This document shows positions 53,678 to 63,541 of a DNA stretch of 64,000 nucleotides, one piece after another. Both the position numbers and the translations under genes were made by a program. Each line of letters begins with the position of its first letter. Within the stretch, counting starts at the first letter, position 1. Source of the DNA: Crocinitomicaceae bacterium (GTDB lineage: Bacteria; Bacteroidota; Bacteroidia; Flavobacteriales_D; Crocinitomicaceae); assembly GCA_024643725.1 (NCBI GenBank), contig JAHEMJ010000007.1, positions 1 through 64,000 on the forward strand. Direction: 5' to 3'. The notes beneath the pieces are model-generated. The model made no database searches, was not told where the DNA came from, and worked only from the letters and a program-made list of their open reading frames with translations.

Positions 53678-54230
53678 AGCGTCCATTTGGTGTAAAACAC
53701 AGATGCATAGGAACATCGTCTCCATGTAAGTCTGTAATCTCGATAAACTCGTCGAAAAGGCTTAATCCAATGAATAGGCAGTTCGGTTTGCATTGGGCTA
53801 ATAAACGATCGTAAAAGCCTTTTCCGTATCCAACACGATGACCTTTTTCATCCACGGCTAACAATGGCACGAAAACATAGTCTAATTTGCTTTCAGGAAC
53901 CAGTCTTCCAAATTTTGGCTCTGGAATTCCATAGGAAGAAAGTTCCAATTGTGACGATCCTTCATATAGGTACAAGGATAAGCTATGGTCTGAGAAATTG
54001 GATTTGGAAAGAACGGGGAATCCACCTTTCAGGACGATGTCCTCAAGTAATCCATAGGTATTAATCTCGAATTGTTGTTCGATGGGTAAAAACAAGCTAA
54101 TGTACTTACCTTGAAAAGGCAGAGAATTCATCACAAGTGCTTGGACTTGTGATGAAATTCTTGCGATATCGTAGGGACTTAAATCCTTTCGTTTGGATTT
54201 ATAAAGGGCTCTAATTTCTGACTTTAGCAT
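53664..54230 (-). CDS. 5-formyltetrahydrofolate cyclo-ligase
   Basis: A 188-residue enzyme that closes 5-formyl-THF to 5,10-methenyl-THF with ATP. KSEIRALYKSKRKDLS is the N-terminal block and VGYGKGFYDRLLAQ the ATP/substrate motif near residue 135. Start ATG 54230. The gene is alone on its transcript or shares it with the small membrane protein. Confidence 0.95.
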   Translation of the reverse strand: MLKSEIRALYKSKRKDLSPYDIARISSQVQALVMNSLPFQGKYISLFLPIEQQFEINTYGLLEDIVLKGGFPVLSKSNFSDHSLSLYLYEGSSQLELSSYGIPEPKFGRLVPESKLDYVFVPLLAVDEKGHRVGYGKGFYDRLLAQCKPNCLFIGLSLFDEFIEITDLHGDDVPMHLCFTPNGRYDFR

Positions 54231-54256
54231 TTATGATTCACTAAAGTAGGGTGGGA

Positions 54257-56488
54257 TTACATGCGTAATCTTAGCTCATTTAATTTACGGTTGTCTACAA
54301 CTGCAGCCGTTTTTCTCAACGCTCCGATTGCTTGACCTTGGAAAGATCCTTTCAGCGTTTTCGCCATCTCGTCACGTTCCACTTTGTAACCCGTGCTTGC
54401 AGGTGCTTTCGTTGTTTTCGTAATTTGAATCATGTAGACACCACTTTTCCCTTTTAAAGGCAATGTGTTTTTTCCAGTTTTCATGACGGATGAGAATAAC
54501 ATACCAATGATTTCCGGCTCATATCCAACATTAGCAATTTGCGGATTGGCAAAGGTGATTTCTGCTGTTTGAATCACCAAATTACATTTTTTCGCAACTG
54601 CTTTTACAGTGTTTCCTTTCGCCATTTGGTTCATGAAACGTTTTGCTTTTTTCTCTGTAATCAACTCTCTTTCCATGTCCAATTTTACATTCTCATATGT
54701 TGGCTCACCTTCTTCTTTGATGGAAGTCACCATACCAATAATGTATTTGTCTTTGTCTTTGATTGGATAAGTAGTTAATGAACCAACTTCCACACCGTCG
54801 CTGTAAGCTAATTCAAGAATTTTATCTGCAGCCATAGAAGTAGCGAATCCATATGCTTTCGGAGCTTTGTCCTCCAACAAAATGCTACGTGCAACATAAT
54901 TCGCTTGACGAACGATGGTATCAAACAAACTTACTTTTTTCAAAATATCTGCTGTTTTACCAATCTTACGGTCTAATTTATAAAGGATGTTATTGATTTC
55001 ACTTTCCTTGTTACTAATGGTTTCTTCTGATGCTTTGAATTGCTTAGAAATAGAAGCCAATACAGGGAATTTAGAAGCATCTCTTTCCATTACTTCAACG
55101 ATGTGGAAACCAAATTCAGTTTTCACTACAGCAAATTTGTTTAAAGGCGCTGTTGCACAGAATGATCCAAATTCCGGAACCATATCTCCTTCAAGGAAGT
55201 TATCAATAACACCACCGGTTTTTTTCGATTGAGTATCATCCGAGAATTTATCAGAAAGAGCTACGAAGTTATCTTTATTGACAATTTTCAATAAACTATC
55301 TGCTGTTTTGCGTTTTGCTTCAATCACCTTAGCATCTTTCGAACCGCCAGTTGCTAACAAGATGTGTCTTGCTTTCAATCGTGAAGGGGTAAATCCAATC
55401 ACTTTGGAAATCACCATGTTTTCTTTCATCGCATATGGCCCAACAACTTGTCCAATTTGCGCTAATTTGAAAATGGTATCGTAAGAAATCGGATACGTTT
55501 GATATTGATTTGATTTTGGATTTCCTTCAGGAACAGCCGTAGATCTTTTACTATTGAAATAGATTTTCACGTCGCTATTGCGCAATACATACAATGAATC
55601 GTTTGTGGATGTCATGAATCCAGCTTTCAGTTCATTCAGTGTTTTGTTCATTTTTGATGTGTCTGCTTTCGAAGGAGCAACCACTACATCAAAAACTTTC
55701 ACTTCGCGAGAAGAAGAACGAATGGCATATTTTTTATCTCCTTTGTGTTCGTCATAATAAGCTTTCAATTCGCTTTCCGAAACTTTCACGTCAGCATCAG
55801 CGATGTCAGAATAAGGTCGGAAAACAAATGAAATGGATTTTGTTTCTTTATTTGCATAATAGTTATCCTCTGCCTCCAAATTAGTCACATAAGCAGCTTG
55901 ATCTAACAATCCAAAATACTTCTCACGTTTTCTAGTGTCCGTATAATATTGTTTTGTTCCATTCCACTGTTGAACAGCTTGTGGCTCTTTGCTTGTTTTT
56001 AGTTTGTTTAGTGTCGTTTGCAGTTTTGTGCGCCCTTCCACCATAGACTGTGGTGTAACAGCACCAGTCATTGAATCAACAAAAAACTGATTTAAATCCT
56101 GGATAATGTTAAATCCATCTGTTGCCAACAAATATGCATTGAATTCACGCTCTGAAACGGAGATTCCTAATGCCTCGTACTCTTTGCTTAGAATCGTTGA
56201 ATCAACCAAGTAGTTCCACCCATTGTCATTTGCCGTTTCCATATCTGAATCGGTAAATTCTTTATTTGCTTGCATCGCTTGATTGCGACCTTGCTCTTGG
56301 AATTTTGAACTTGCTACGTTGTATTCTTTTGGATCAACCTTCTCACCGTAAACGGTACCGATGCCATATTGACCTTCATTGATACCCAATAAATGTTGAT
56401 AATCTGATAAAATGAAGGTTGCCAATGCAAGTCCTACAATTCCAACAAGTAATCCTGATTTCGCACGAATTTTTCCAATAATTGCCAT
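54257..56488 (-). CDS. PpiD/SurA-like peptidyl-prolyl isomerase
   Basis: A 743-residue periplasmic foldase anchored by an N-terminal helix (IRAKSGLLVGIVGLALATFILSD). The SurA_N-like helical region follows, then a parvulin domain (~residues 345-460) with LKARHILLATGG, SDDTQSKKTGGVIDNF and APLNKFAVVKTEFGFHIVEVME. It helps outer-membrane and secreted proteins fold. Start ATG 56488 is 64 bp downstream of the giant gene terminator; a TATATTCG box lies upstream of the start. Confidence 0.9.
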   Translation of the reverse strand: MAIIGKIRAKSGLLVGIVGLALATFILSDYQHLLGINEGQYGIGTVYGEKVDPKEYNVASSKFQEQGRNQAMQANKEFTDSDMETANDNGWNYLVDSTILSKEYEALGISVSEREFNAYLLATDGFNIIQDLNQFFVDSMTGAVTPQSMVEGRTKLQTTLNKLKTSKEPQAVQQWNGTKQYYTDTRKREKYFGLLDQAAYVTNLEAEDNYYANKETKSISFVFRPYSDIADADVKVSESELKAYYDEHKGDKKYAIRSSSREVKVFDVVVAPSKADTSKMNKTLNELKAGFMTSTNDSLYVLRNSDVKIYFNSKRSTAVPEGNPKSNQYQTYPISYDTIFKLAQIGQVVGPYAMKENMVISKVIGFTPSRLKARHILLATGGSKDAKVIEAKRKTADSLLKIVNKDNFVALSDKFSDDTQSKKTGGVIDNFLEGDMVPEFGSFCATAPLNKFAVVKTEFGFHIVEVMERDASKFPVLASISKQFKASEETISNKESEINNILYKLDRKIGKTADILKKVSLFDTIVRQANYVARSILLEDKAPKAYGFATSMAADKILELAYSDGVEVGSLTTYPIKDKDKYIIGMVTSIKEEGEPTYENVKLDMERELITEKKAKRFMNQMAKGNTVKAVAKKCNLVIQTAEITFANPQIANVGYEPEIIGMLFSSVMKTGKNTLPLKGKSGVYMIQITKTTKAPASTGYKVERDEMAKTLKGSFQGQAIGALRKTAAVVDNRKLNELRLRM

Positions 56489-56551
56489 TTCACTAAATTT
56501 TGAGATTGCGAATATAGCAAGAACTCGGCAATTTTACTAATAAAAACCAAT

Positions 56552-56575
56552 AAAAAAGGAGGCTTATTTGCCTCC
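56552..56575 (-). terminator. Intrinsic terminator of the giant repeat gene
   Basis: Minus-strand GGAGGC and GCCTCC (6 bp) around loop AAATAA, then six T. The stop codon TAA is in the loop and the left arm encodes the last Gly residues. Confidence 0.85.
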
Positions 56576-59500
56576 TCCTTTTTGTGGTGTCCCACCTTTC
56601 GGTGTTGTTGGATTCGTTTGATTTTGTGGACTCTGTTGAACAGGCGCCGCTGCTGGTTTTGTTTGCGTTGGAGGTGGTGGCGGTGGAGTCGTTGTTTTTG
56701 TTCCTGCTCCCTGTTGCGTTGGTGCTGGTTTAGCCGGAGGTGGTGGTGTTTGAACTGGTTTCGGCTGTGTTGTAACTGGTTTCGGTTGAGCAGGTTGACT
56801 CTGAACCGGAGCTGGTTTGGCTGGCGGTGGAGTTGTTTGTACTGGTCTTGGTTGAGCAGGAGTTGTTTGAACGGGAGCAGGTCTGTTATTCGCCGGAGCT
56901 GAGTTGTATTGATTTGGACGATTTTGTGGAGTCGGTTGAGGACTGTTTGATTTGTTTTGACTCGGTTGGTTTTGTTGCATCATTCCATCAGAATTTCCTC
57001 CGTTCCCGCCTGAACCTGAACCTGATGCATCGTCATAGGTGATCGTGTACGTTTTACTGTCATTCCCACACTGACTAGTTGCATTGATTTGAACCGTATT
57101 TTGTCCTGGACTCAAGCTTAAATTTGCACTAATCGCACCGGATACATTTTGGTATGTACTCATTTCTGTTCCGTTAAAAATGAATTGAACAGGCACAGCC
57201 GGTGTGTAGTTTGTAATGAATGCGGTGAAACTTAAATTAGCAGAAGTAACCGTTGCTCCACTGCTTGGATCCGTGGTGATGTCGATGACCGGTGGAATGC
57301 AACTTTGATAACGTATGGTGCGCAATTGTGTCGCTGTACCACAAGCATTGGTGGCCGTCAATACGATTTCATCTACACCCTCTGGTAAATTTAAAGTAGC
57401 GGTAAAGTTTCCATTGGTAAAGTTGAAATTCGACACATTATTTCCAGCTACTGTCAAACTGATGCCTTGGCTGCTGGACATATGCTGTATCGTTGCTTGG
57501 AATGGGAATATCGGACTATTTACACCGTAGAAAAGATCTACTGGATTGATTATGGACACAACCGGTGCGACACATTGTTCAAAGTTAATGTTCACGGTTT
57601 TACTATCTGTACCACAGCCATTTGAAGCGGAAAGAACGATGGTGTTTTGTCCATTGTTTAAGTTTAAGATGGCACTTAATTGTCCATTGTTAAAGGAAGC
57701 ATTTGGAATCACATTCCCATTCAAGGTAAGATTGATTCCTTGTCCCGAACCAATATTCAAAATTTGAGCATTGTAGTTGTACGTCGCATTGCTCACCGTT
57801 TCACTTGATGTTGACGGATTTAAAATCGAAACAAGTGGAGCCAAACATGGTTCGTACTTGATGTATACTGTTTTGGTATCCGTACCACATGCGTTTGTTA
57901 CCGTGACATTGATTTCGTTATTTCCGTTGGAGAGATTCAAATTGGCTGAAATCATTCCATTTAAGAAATTGAAATTCGTGACATTTGTTCCATTCACACT
58001 CAAATTGATTTGAGAAAGTGTCGCGTTTTGAACGTTCGCTGAAAAGGCGTAATTGTTCGCGCTTACTGTGATGCTCGTGCTGGATGGATTCGTAATGGAA
58101 ACGACTGGTGCCACGCATGGATTGTACGCTACATTAATTGTTTTACTGTCTGTTCCACAAGAACCAACCGCGCTCAAGACTACGACATTGTTGCCGTTGG
58201 ATAATGGAATCGTTGCCGTGACTTGTCCACTTGTTGGATTAAACTGTGCAGTCGAAACCGGTGTTCCGTTCACGGTCAAAGAGACTCCCTGTCCAGATGT
58301 GACGTTTTGTACTGATCCATTGAACGAAAGGCTGTTTGAATTTGCTGTTAACGTGGCGCTACTTGGATTGGTAATTGTTACCACTGGAGGATTACAAGGT
58401 TCGTATCGAATGACGCGGCTTTGCGCATCATTTCCACAGGCATTGGTGGCGGATAATGAGATCGTGTTCATTCCATTCGATAAAGTGATACTGGCTGTTA
58501 CTTGTCCATTTGAATAATTGAAGTTCGTAATGGCTGTTCCATTTAATGTCAAGGAAATCCCTTGTGAAGAGGACATGTTGGACACATTCGCTGCAAAGGA
58601 GATAACTGGATTCGACACCCCATAATTTGTGTTTACTGGATTCGAAATCGCTACTGTTGGTGCCGTACAAGCGCTGTACTGAATGGTTCTGGTTTCGGAA
58701 TCTGTTCCGCAGGCATTTGTTGCCGTTAATACGAACGTGTTGAGTCCCGGACTGAGTGCAAGGACAGCTGAAACTTGTCCATTTGCAAAAACAAGGTTTG
58801 AAACTGAATTTCCATTGTGAAGTAAGCTGATTCCTTGCAGACTGGTCATTTGTGGTGCTGTTGCTTGGAAGGTATAGGTAGCGTTTGATACGGTTACATT
58901 GTTCGTTGCCGGACTTCCAATTGTTACATTTGGTGTTTGACAATTTAAATAAGTCACACTATTGTTCTTCATGTCCGAGCCACAAGCATTAGACACACTG
59001 AGGTGGAAGGTGTTTACTCCCGGACTAAGTGTAACGTTTGCGGAAAGTTGACCATTTGAATAGAAATAGTTCGTAATAGCAACACCGTTTAATGTCAAAA
59101 TAATTCCTTGGTTAGTTGGAACATGTTGAATATTCGCCGTGTAGGTAAAGGATGCCATATTGACATTTGCGGCGTTGATACTAGGTGCACTTACGGTAAT
59201 AATCGGTGCGACGCAATTCGAATAGAAAATAGTCACTGTTTTGATATCTGTACCACACGCATTCGTTCCTTTCAAAACAATGGTATTCAGGCCATTTTGC
59301 AAACCGAGATTGGCTGAAATTACTCCATTTGTTAAGGTGAAATTACTGATGGTTGTTCCATTTAAACTGAGTAAAATTCCTTGTGTATTGGACACATTCT
59401 GTACATTGGCTTGGAAAGCGAATTGTGCTGCGTTAACGGACAATCCACTATTCGCAGGACTTGTGATGGAAACAATAGGAGCGGTACATGGGGTATAATT

Positions 59501-62500
59501 CATGTCCCAATGATGTTGATCTGTTCCACAATTATTGCTCACGCTCAACACAAAGGAATTCGTTCCGCTTGTTAAGTTCACGTTTGCATTGAAGTTACCG
59601 TTGCTAAAGTTAAATGGACGCTGAATGCCATTTTGGGTAAAGACAATGTTCTGTGTGTTTACATTGCTGATGTTTGCGGTGATCAGTTGGGTCGCATTCG
59701 TGATCACGGTTGTTGGAGCATTGGATGCATTCGTGATTTGCGGAGCCACACAATTGTCATAAGTAATGGAAATAGTCTCCACATCCAATCCGCAGTCATT
59801 GCTGGCATTGAAGATGATGGTGTTTAATCCCGGAGTTAAGGTAATCGATGCAGATACCGCTCCATTTTGTAAGTTGAAAGGACGCGTAACGCCATTTACT
59901 TTCAAGCTCATGTTTTGAGCACTTGAAACTCCTGTTACCGTTGCAGCGAATGAGTAATTTACATTTGTAACGGTTGTCCCTGATGGAATACTAGAAGTTA
60001 ATTGAATGGTTGGTGGGATACATTGCACGTAATTAACAGTAAATGTCTCTGCATCATTTCCACAAGCGTTGTTCACAGAAAGGGTGATGGTATTGATTCC
60101 ACCCGTTAAAGAAATGTTTGCTTCAATCAGTCCATTGGTAAACGTAAACGGAATTTGTTGTCCATTTTTTACCAATTGGATGTTTTGAGATTGAAGAATG
60201 TTGGTTGCGTTTGCTTTAAATTGTAAGCTCGCAATGTTGGTCGTTCCACCCGTTGTGCTCGGTTGAATCAGTGTGATTTGTGGAGCGCTACAATTGTTAT
60301 AGGTGATGGTGATGGTTTTGCTGTCCGTCCCACAAGCGGATGTCACCGTTTTTACAACAAAGGTATTCGTTCCAGGTATCAAGGTTGTAACGGCGCTGAT
60401 TTGTCCAGCTGTTTGATTAAAAGGAATTGGACTTCCGTTTTGAGTTACACTGATTGTTTGACCGTTCCCTAAGTTGTTCGTGCTGGCAAGAAGCGTGTAT
60501 ACCGGGATATTTGTAGATCCTCCGTTGGACAGAAGCGAAAGAACCGGAGTAACACCGGTGCAATTGGTGTAATTGAATGAAATGGTTTCCACGTCTGAAC
60601 CACAGTTATTTGTTGCAGTAATGGTGATGCTGTTGTTCCCATTTGCTAACATTAGTCCAAGATCAATGGCACCTGTGGCACTATTGAACGTGAAATTGTT
60701 CTGCTCAATGCCATTAAAAATCACTTTGATATTTTGCTTCGTTGTGATGTTGCTCACGATGGCATTCAAACGAATCGCATTCGTGGAAGTAGTGATGGTT
60801 TGATTTTGACTTGGCGTTTGCACTGTGATAACAGGAGCCGTACAATTTTGGTAATAAATGTTTGTTATTTCCACATCATTTCCACAGCCATTCATGACTT
60901 CCACATTGAAGGAGTTCATTCCCGCTGTTAAGGTAACAGGCACTTGTAATTGTCCGTTCGTACCAACGGTTGGATTCGCTAATTGAAGTCCGTTGTGAAA
61001 TACTTTCACCGCAGCTGTCGACAAGCTACCTGTGATATTCGCAGACAAGGTAAAATTGGCACTACTGGTTGTTGTTCCCGAAGTACTTGGATTCAAGATT
61101 TGAATACTTGATGGAACGCAATTGTCGTAAGTGATTGTTGCCGTATATGTATTGGATCCGCAGTCGTTGCTTACCGTTAACTGAATGGTGTTGACTCCTG
61201 GGATTAAAGTAATCACGCGTTGTAATAATCCATTTGTAGTATTGTAAATGGCACCGTTTAAAGCCATTCCGTTCATGGTCAGTTTGATGTTGTTCGCATT
61301 GACAGATCCTTGAATAAGTGCACTGAAGGTAAAGTCACTTGTTTTAACGGTCATTGAATTTCCGTTTGGATTCGTAAAGGTCGCTGTTGGCGTCACACAG
61401 TTGAGCAATGTCACATATACAGTCGCTGATTCACTTCCACAATTGTTACTTGCACTTAAATAGAACGTGTTTTGTCCATTGTGCAATTGCACTTGCGCAT
61501 CAATGGTTTGTGTAGAAGCGTTATAATTAAACAGTACCGGTTGATTCAAGTCATTTAACAAGGTCGCACCCGATGCCGCAAGTAAATTACTTACCTTGAA
61601 TTCGATGTGATATGCACTATTCGTTACTGTTTTGTTGTTTCCTGAAACGAGTGTTAGAACTGGTTTCGGACAATTCGTTGTTGTGGTGTAATTGTTAACG
61701 TTACTGGTGTTATTTTCTGTTGAATAGCGATCACCACGTGCTTTAAAATAGAGTTTCCAATATACGGATGTATAATGGTAAAGGTCATTTTTCAATCTAG
61801 GGCTAGCAGATACATATCCATCAAAAACATCGCCTCTCGTGAAAGTCGTTTTGTGTTCAATTCCGATACTTGCACGTTTTCCAAAGGAGTATCCCAAACC
61901 AAAGCCCAAACTTGGCATCCATTTCACATGATATTGATTACCTGTGAGTCCATCTAAACGTGTTTCAGCAATTCCATCCAAGTTGGAAGAAAGTTGAGAG
62001 GCAATTGGTCCGTTTTGGAACATCGAAGAATAATCGTAAATGGAGGAGGAGTCCATGGTGCTGAAAAGGTCCCCGTATGTTTGGGTCCAGGTTAATCCAA
62101 TTCCACCAAAAACATATGGATCTAAGCCTGTTCTCTCGCGTACCCCATTCATGTGCAGCACGAGTTCTAGGCTCAATCGTTTGACATCTGTTTGGAAGTT
62201 GTTGACGTAAATTGAGCTACTGTCTACATAATACGGCGCTAAGATTCCACCTGGATAATTTGCCAATGAAATAGCACTTGTATCTTGTCCAACCCATGTC
62301 CCAGTTAAGAAACGTCCTCTTAAATCAAAGCTGATTTTCTTTCCGTAGTCATAATTATATGAGCGCCCTAGGATTAATCCGTAACCGGAACTTGTGACAT
62401 TTTTCACATCTGTTGTATTCCATGCGGCACCGGCATTTAGCCCAAAAAACCATTTGGAACTAATATCGTAATTGATGTGCTGTGCATTTAAAAAAGAGAT

Positions 62501-62539
62501 GCTTAATAAGAAAGCACTAAGAAAGTACCATTTTTTCAT
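56564..62539 (-). CDS. Giant protein: N-terminal outer-membrane barrel plus 17 Ig-like repeats
   Basis: About 1991 residues from ATG 62539 (an in-frame ATG at 62575 would give an odd long n-region). The signal peptide ends FLNAQ. Residues ~20-275 make an eight-strand barrel (WFFGLNAGAAW, KISFDLRGRFLTGTW, LSLELVLHM, YVFGGIGLTW, SLGFGLGYSF, YWKLYFKA). Residues ~286-1836 are 17 Ig-like units of ~91 residues, each ending N-x-CGxD...YxxC with a likely disulfide. The tail (~1840-1991) is Pro/Gln/Asn-rich with PVQTTPPPAKP repeats and ends GGTPQKGGGK. No T9SS sorting domain is present. The function is unknown; a surface or periplasm-spanning scaffold is plausible. Confidence 0.88.
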   Translation of the reverse strand: MKKWYFLSAFLLSISFLNAQHINYDISSKWFFGLNAGAAWNTTDVKNVTSSGYGLILGRSYNYDYGKKISFDLRGRFLTGTWVGQDTSAISLANYPGGILAPYYVDSSSIYVNNFQTDVKRLSLELVLHMNGVRERTGLDPYVFGGIGLTWTQTYGDLFSTMDSSSIYDYSSMFQNGPIASQLSSNLDGIAETRLDGLTGNQYHVKWMPSLGFGLGYSFGKRASIGIEHKTTFTRGDVFDGYVSASPRLKNDLYHYTSVYWKLYFKARGDRYSTENNTSNVNNYTTTTNCPKPVLTLVSGNNKTVTNSAYHIEFKVSNLLAASGATLLNDLNQPVLFNYNASTQTIDAQVQLHNGQNTFYLSASNNCGSESATVYVTLLNCVTPTATFTNPNGNSMTVKTSDFTFSALIQGSVNANNIKLTMNGMALNGAIYNTTNGLLQRVITLIPGVNTIQLTVSNDCGSNTYTATITYDNCVPSSIQILNPSTSGTTTSSANFTLSANITGSLSTAAVKVFHNGLQLANPTVGTNGQLQVPVTLTAGMNSFNVEVMNGCGNDVEITNIYYQNCTAPVITVQTPSQNQTITTSTNAIRLNAIVSNITTKQNIKVIFNGIEQNNFTFNSATGAIDLGLMLANGNNSITITATNNCGSDVETISFNYTNCTGVTPVLSLLSNGGSTNIPVYTLLASTNNLGNGQTISVTQNGSPIPFNQTAGQISAVTTLIPGTNTFVVKTVTSACGTDSKTITITYNNCSAPQITLIQPSTTGGTTNIASLQFKANATNILQSQNIQLVKNGQQIPFTFTNGLIEANISLTGGINTITLSVNNACGNDAETFTVNYVQCIPPTIQLTSSIPSGTTVTNVNYSFAATVTGVSSAQNMSLKVNGVTRPFNLQNGAVSASITLTPGLNTIIFNASNDCGLDVETISITYDNCVAPQITNASNAPTTVITNATQLITANISNVNTQNIVFTQNGIQRPFNFSNGNFNANVNLTSGTNSFVLSVSNNCGTDQHHWDMNYTPCTAPIVSITSPANSGLSVNAAQFAFQANVQNVSNTQGILLSLNGTTISNFTLTNGVISANLGLQNGLNTIVLKGTNACGTDIKTVTIFYSNCVAPIITVSAPSINAANVNMASFTYTANIQHVPTNQGIILTLNGVAITNYFYSNGQLSANVTLSPGVNTFHLSVSNACGSDMKNNSVTYLNCQTPNVTIGSPATNNVTVSNATYTFQATAPQMTSLQGISLLHNGNSVSNLVFANGQVSAVLALSPGLNTFVLTATNACGTDSETRTIQYSACTAPTVAISNPVNTNYGVSNPVISFAANVSNMSSSQGISLTLNGTAITNFNYSNGQVTASITLSNGMNTISLSATNACGNDAQSRVIRYEPCNPPVVTITNPSSATLTANSNSLSFNGSVQNVTSGQGVSLTVNGTPVSTAQFNPTSGQVTATIPLSNGNNVVVLSAVGSCGTDSKTINVAYNPCVAPVVSITNPSSTSITVSANNYAFSANVQNATLSQINLSVNGTNVTNFNFLNGMISANLNLSNGNNEINVTVTNACGTDTKTVYIKYEPCLAPLVSILNPSTSSETVSNATYNYNAQILNIGSGQGINLTLNGNVIPNASFNNGQLSAILNLNNGQNTIVLSASNGCGTDSKTVNINFEQCVAPVVSIINPVDLFYGVNSPIFPFQATIQHMSSSQGISLTVAGNNVSNFNFTNGNFTATLNLPEGVDEIVLTATNACGTATQLRTIRYQSCIPPVIDITTDPSSGATVTSANLSFTAFITNYTPAVPVQFIFNGTEMSTYQNVSGAISANLSLSPGQNTVQINATSQCGNDSKTYTITYDDASGSGSGGNGGNSDGMMQQNQPSQNKSNSPQPTPQNRPNQYNSAPANNRPAPVQTTPAQPRPVQTTPPPAKPAPVQSQPAQPKPVTTQPKPVQTPPPPAKPAPTQQGAGTKTTTPPPPPPTQTKPAAAPVQQSPQNQTNPTTPKGGTPQKGGGK
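57030..61680 (-). repeat. Array of 17 Ig-like domain repeats (~273 bp each)
   Basis: Seventeen units recur with the frame xAPxVxIxNPSSxxxTVS...FxANVxN...QGIxLxxNG...FxNGxxSAxxxLxxGxNTxxLxxxNxCGxDxxT...YxxC. Copies 9-16 are closest to one another, so they probably arose by late duplication. Confidence 0.92.
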
Positions 62540-62640
62540 AGACTTGATTTTTTTAGGTGTCCTACCTATTTTCATGCCAAATTTCCGAAAAAAAGCACGA
62601 GAAAAAAAATGCCTACCCTGGAACTGAAGTGCGCAATGGA

Positions 62641-63534
62641 TTATTGAAAATACGTGTACTTGGTAAAACGCAAGATCAGTAGGAAGTTTGTCGAAACATC
62701 CCGCATTATCGTTGACCCTAAAAGTTGGGTCTTTGTATCGAAAATCACTTGAAGGTCTTTCTGAAATTGTCCGTAACGGTAAAAATGTGCTTCCATGACA
62801 TTTCCGTAGGCATCATATCGGTATTTCCATTCCTCATCGGCTACGTCATCTTTCTCGTTGAAGTGTGCTTTTATGGAAAGAAGTCCATGTGCATCATACC
62901 CATATTCCATGTGGTGTTCGATTCCGCTCATGTGATACAAAAATTTACGTTCGATGAGGTATCCATCTTGATTGTAGCGTGAGATTTCATCCAAATAAGG
63001 AAGGTGATAATTGTTGAGTTTGGTGCGGGTTTGGATATTCCCAAGCATGGAATATTGATAGTATTCGGTGTTGATTAATATGGACTGACTCACTTCATTT
63101 GTTCGATAATTGTAGACTTCGCGATAGGTATTCAGTTCTCGAATGCGGTGCAAGGAATCGTAGTCATACACCAATTTGGTATACCCACCGTTTTCGGATT
63201 TTCGCTGAGCGCTAAGTGCGCCTTGTCGATCATAGAAAAATTGATGAAGTACGGTGTCCTTTTTTTTGTTGACTGTTCGAATATCCAAGCTTTCTATTAA
63301 TTGACCATTTTCATCGAAGCGATAACGTACCCAGTCGGTACTTTCATGAATGACCTCTCCTGGTTTTTTGGTAGAATAATTTCCTTCAATGGTTTTGATG
63401 TGATTGGAACGAATCATGTCCGCATTGAAAAACGGTTGGTCCGTGAAAGCTTCCCCCTCTTGATTCAACAGAAGTTGAGCTTCGCCTTCGTATGAAAGCA
63501 ACAAAAATAAAGTTGAAATCAGAATGTATTTCAA
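62641..63534 (-). CDS. YD-repeat-like secreted protein
   Basis: A 297-residue exported protein. It starts with TTG, 7 nt after the glyS stop, and the signal peptide follows at once. Repeated YxYDxxGxL-like units (VRYRFDENGQLIESL, LVYDYDSLHRIREL, MEYGYDAHGLLSIKAHF, YRYDAYGNVMEAHFYRYG) look like RHS/YD repeats without a toxin tip. Probably a surface or periplasmic fibre of unknown function; the tight spacing suggests co-transcription with glyS. Confidence 0.75.
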   Translation of the reverse strand: MKYILISTLFLLLSYEGEAQLLLNQEGEAFTDQPFFNADMIRSNHIKTIEGNYSTKKPGEVIHESTDWVRYRFDENGQLIESLDIRTVNKKKDTVLHQFFYDRQGALSAQRKSENGGYTKLVYDYDSLHRIRELNTYREVYNYRTNEVSQSILINTEYYQYSMLGNIQTRTKLNNYHLPYLDEISRYNQDGYLIERKFLYHMSGIEHHMEYGYDAHGLLSIKAHFNEKDDVADEEWKYRYDAYGNVMEAHFYRYGQFQKDLQVIFDTKTQLLGSTIMRDVSTNFLLILRFTKYTYFQ

Positions 63535-63541
63535 GCGATTC

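Noticed and set aside
56582-56902. Trp/Arg/Cys-rich plus-strand frame over the giant gene tail
   Set aside because: This is the complement of the Pro-rich tail codons and is not a plausible protein.
58053-58943. Long antisense and out-of-frame open frames in the giant gene
   Set aside because: They come from the codon bias of the 17 repeats; the main frame is uninterrupted over ~6 kb.
57030-61680. Repeat array as CRISPR
   Set aside because: Units of ~273 bp are coding, diverged and without spacers; it is a domain array.
62550-62570. AGGTGTCCTACCT inverted repeat upstream of the giant gene
   Set aside because: Arms of only 4 bp; expected by chance.
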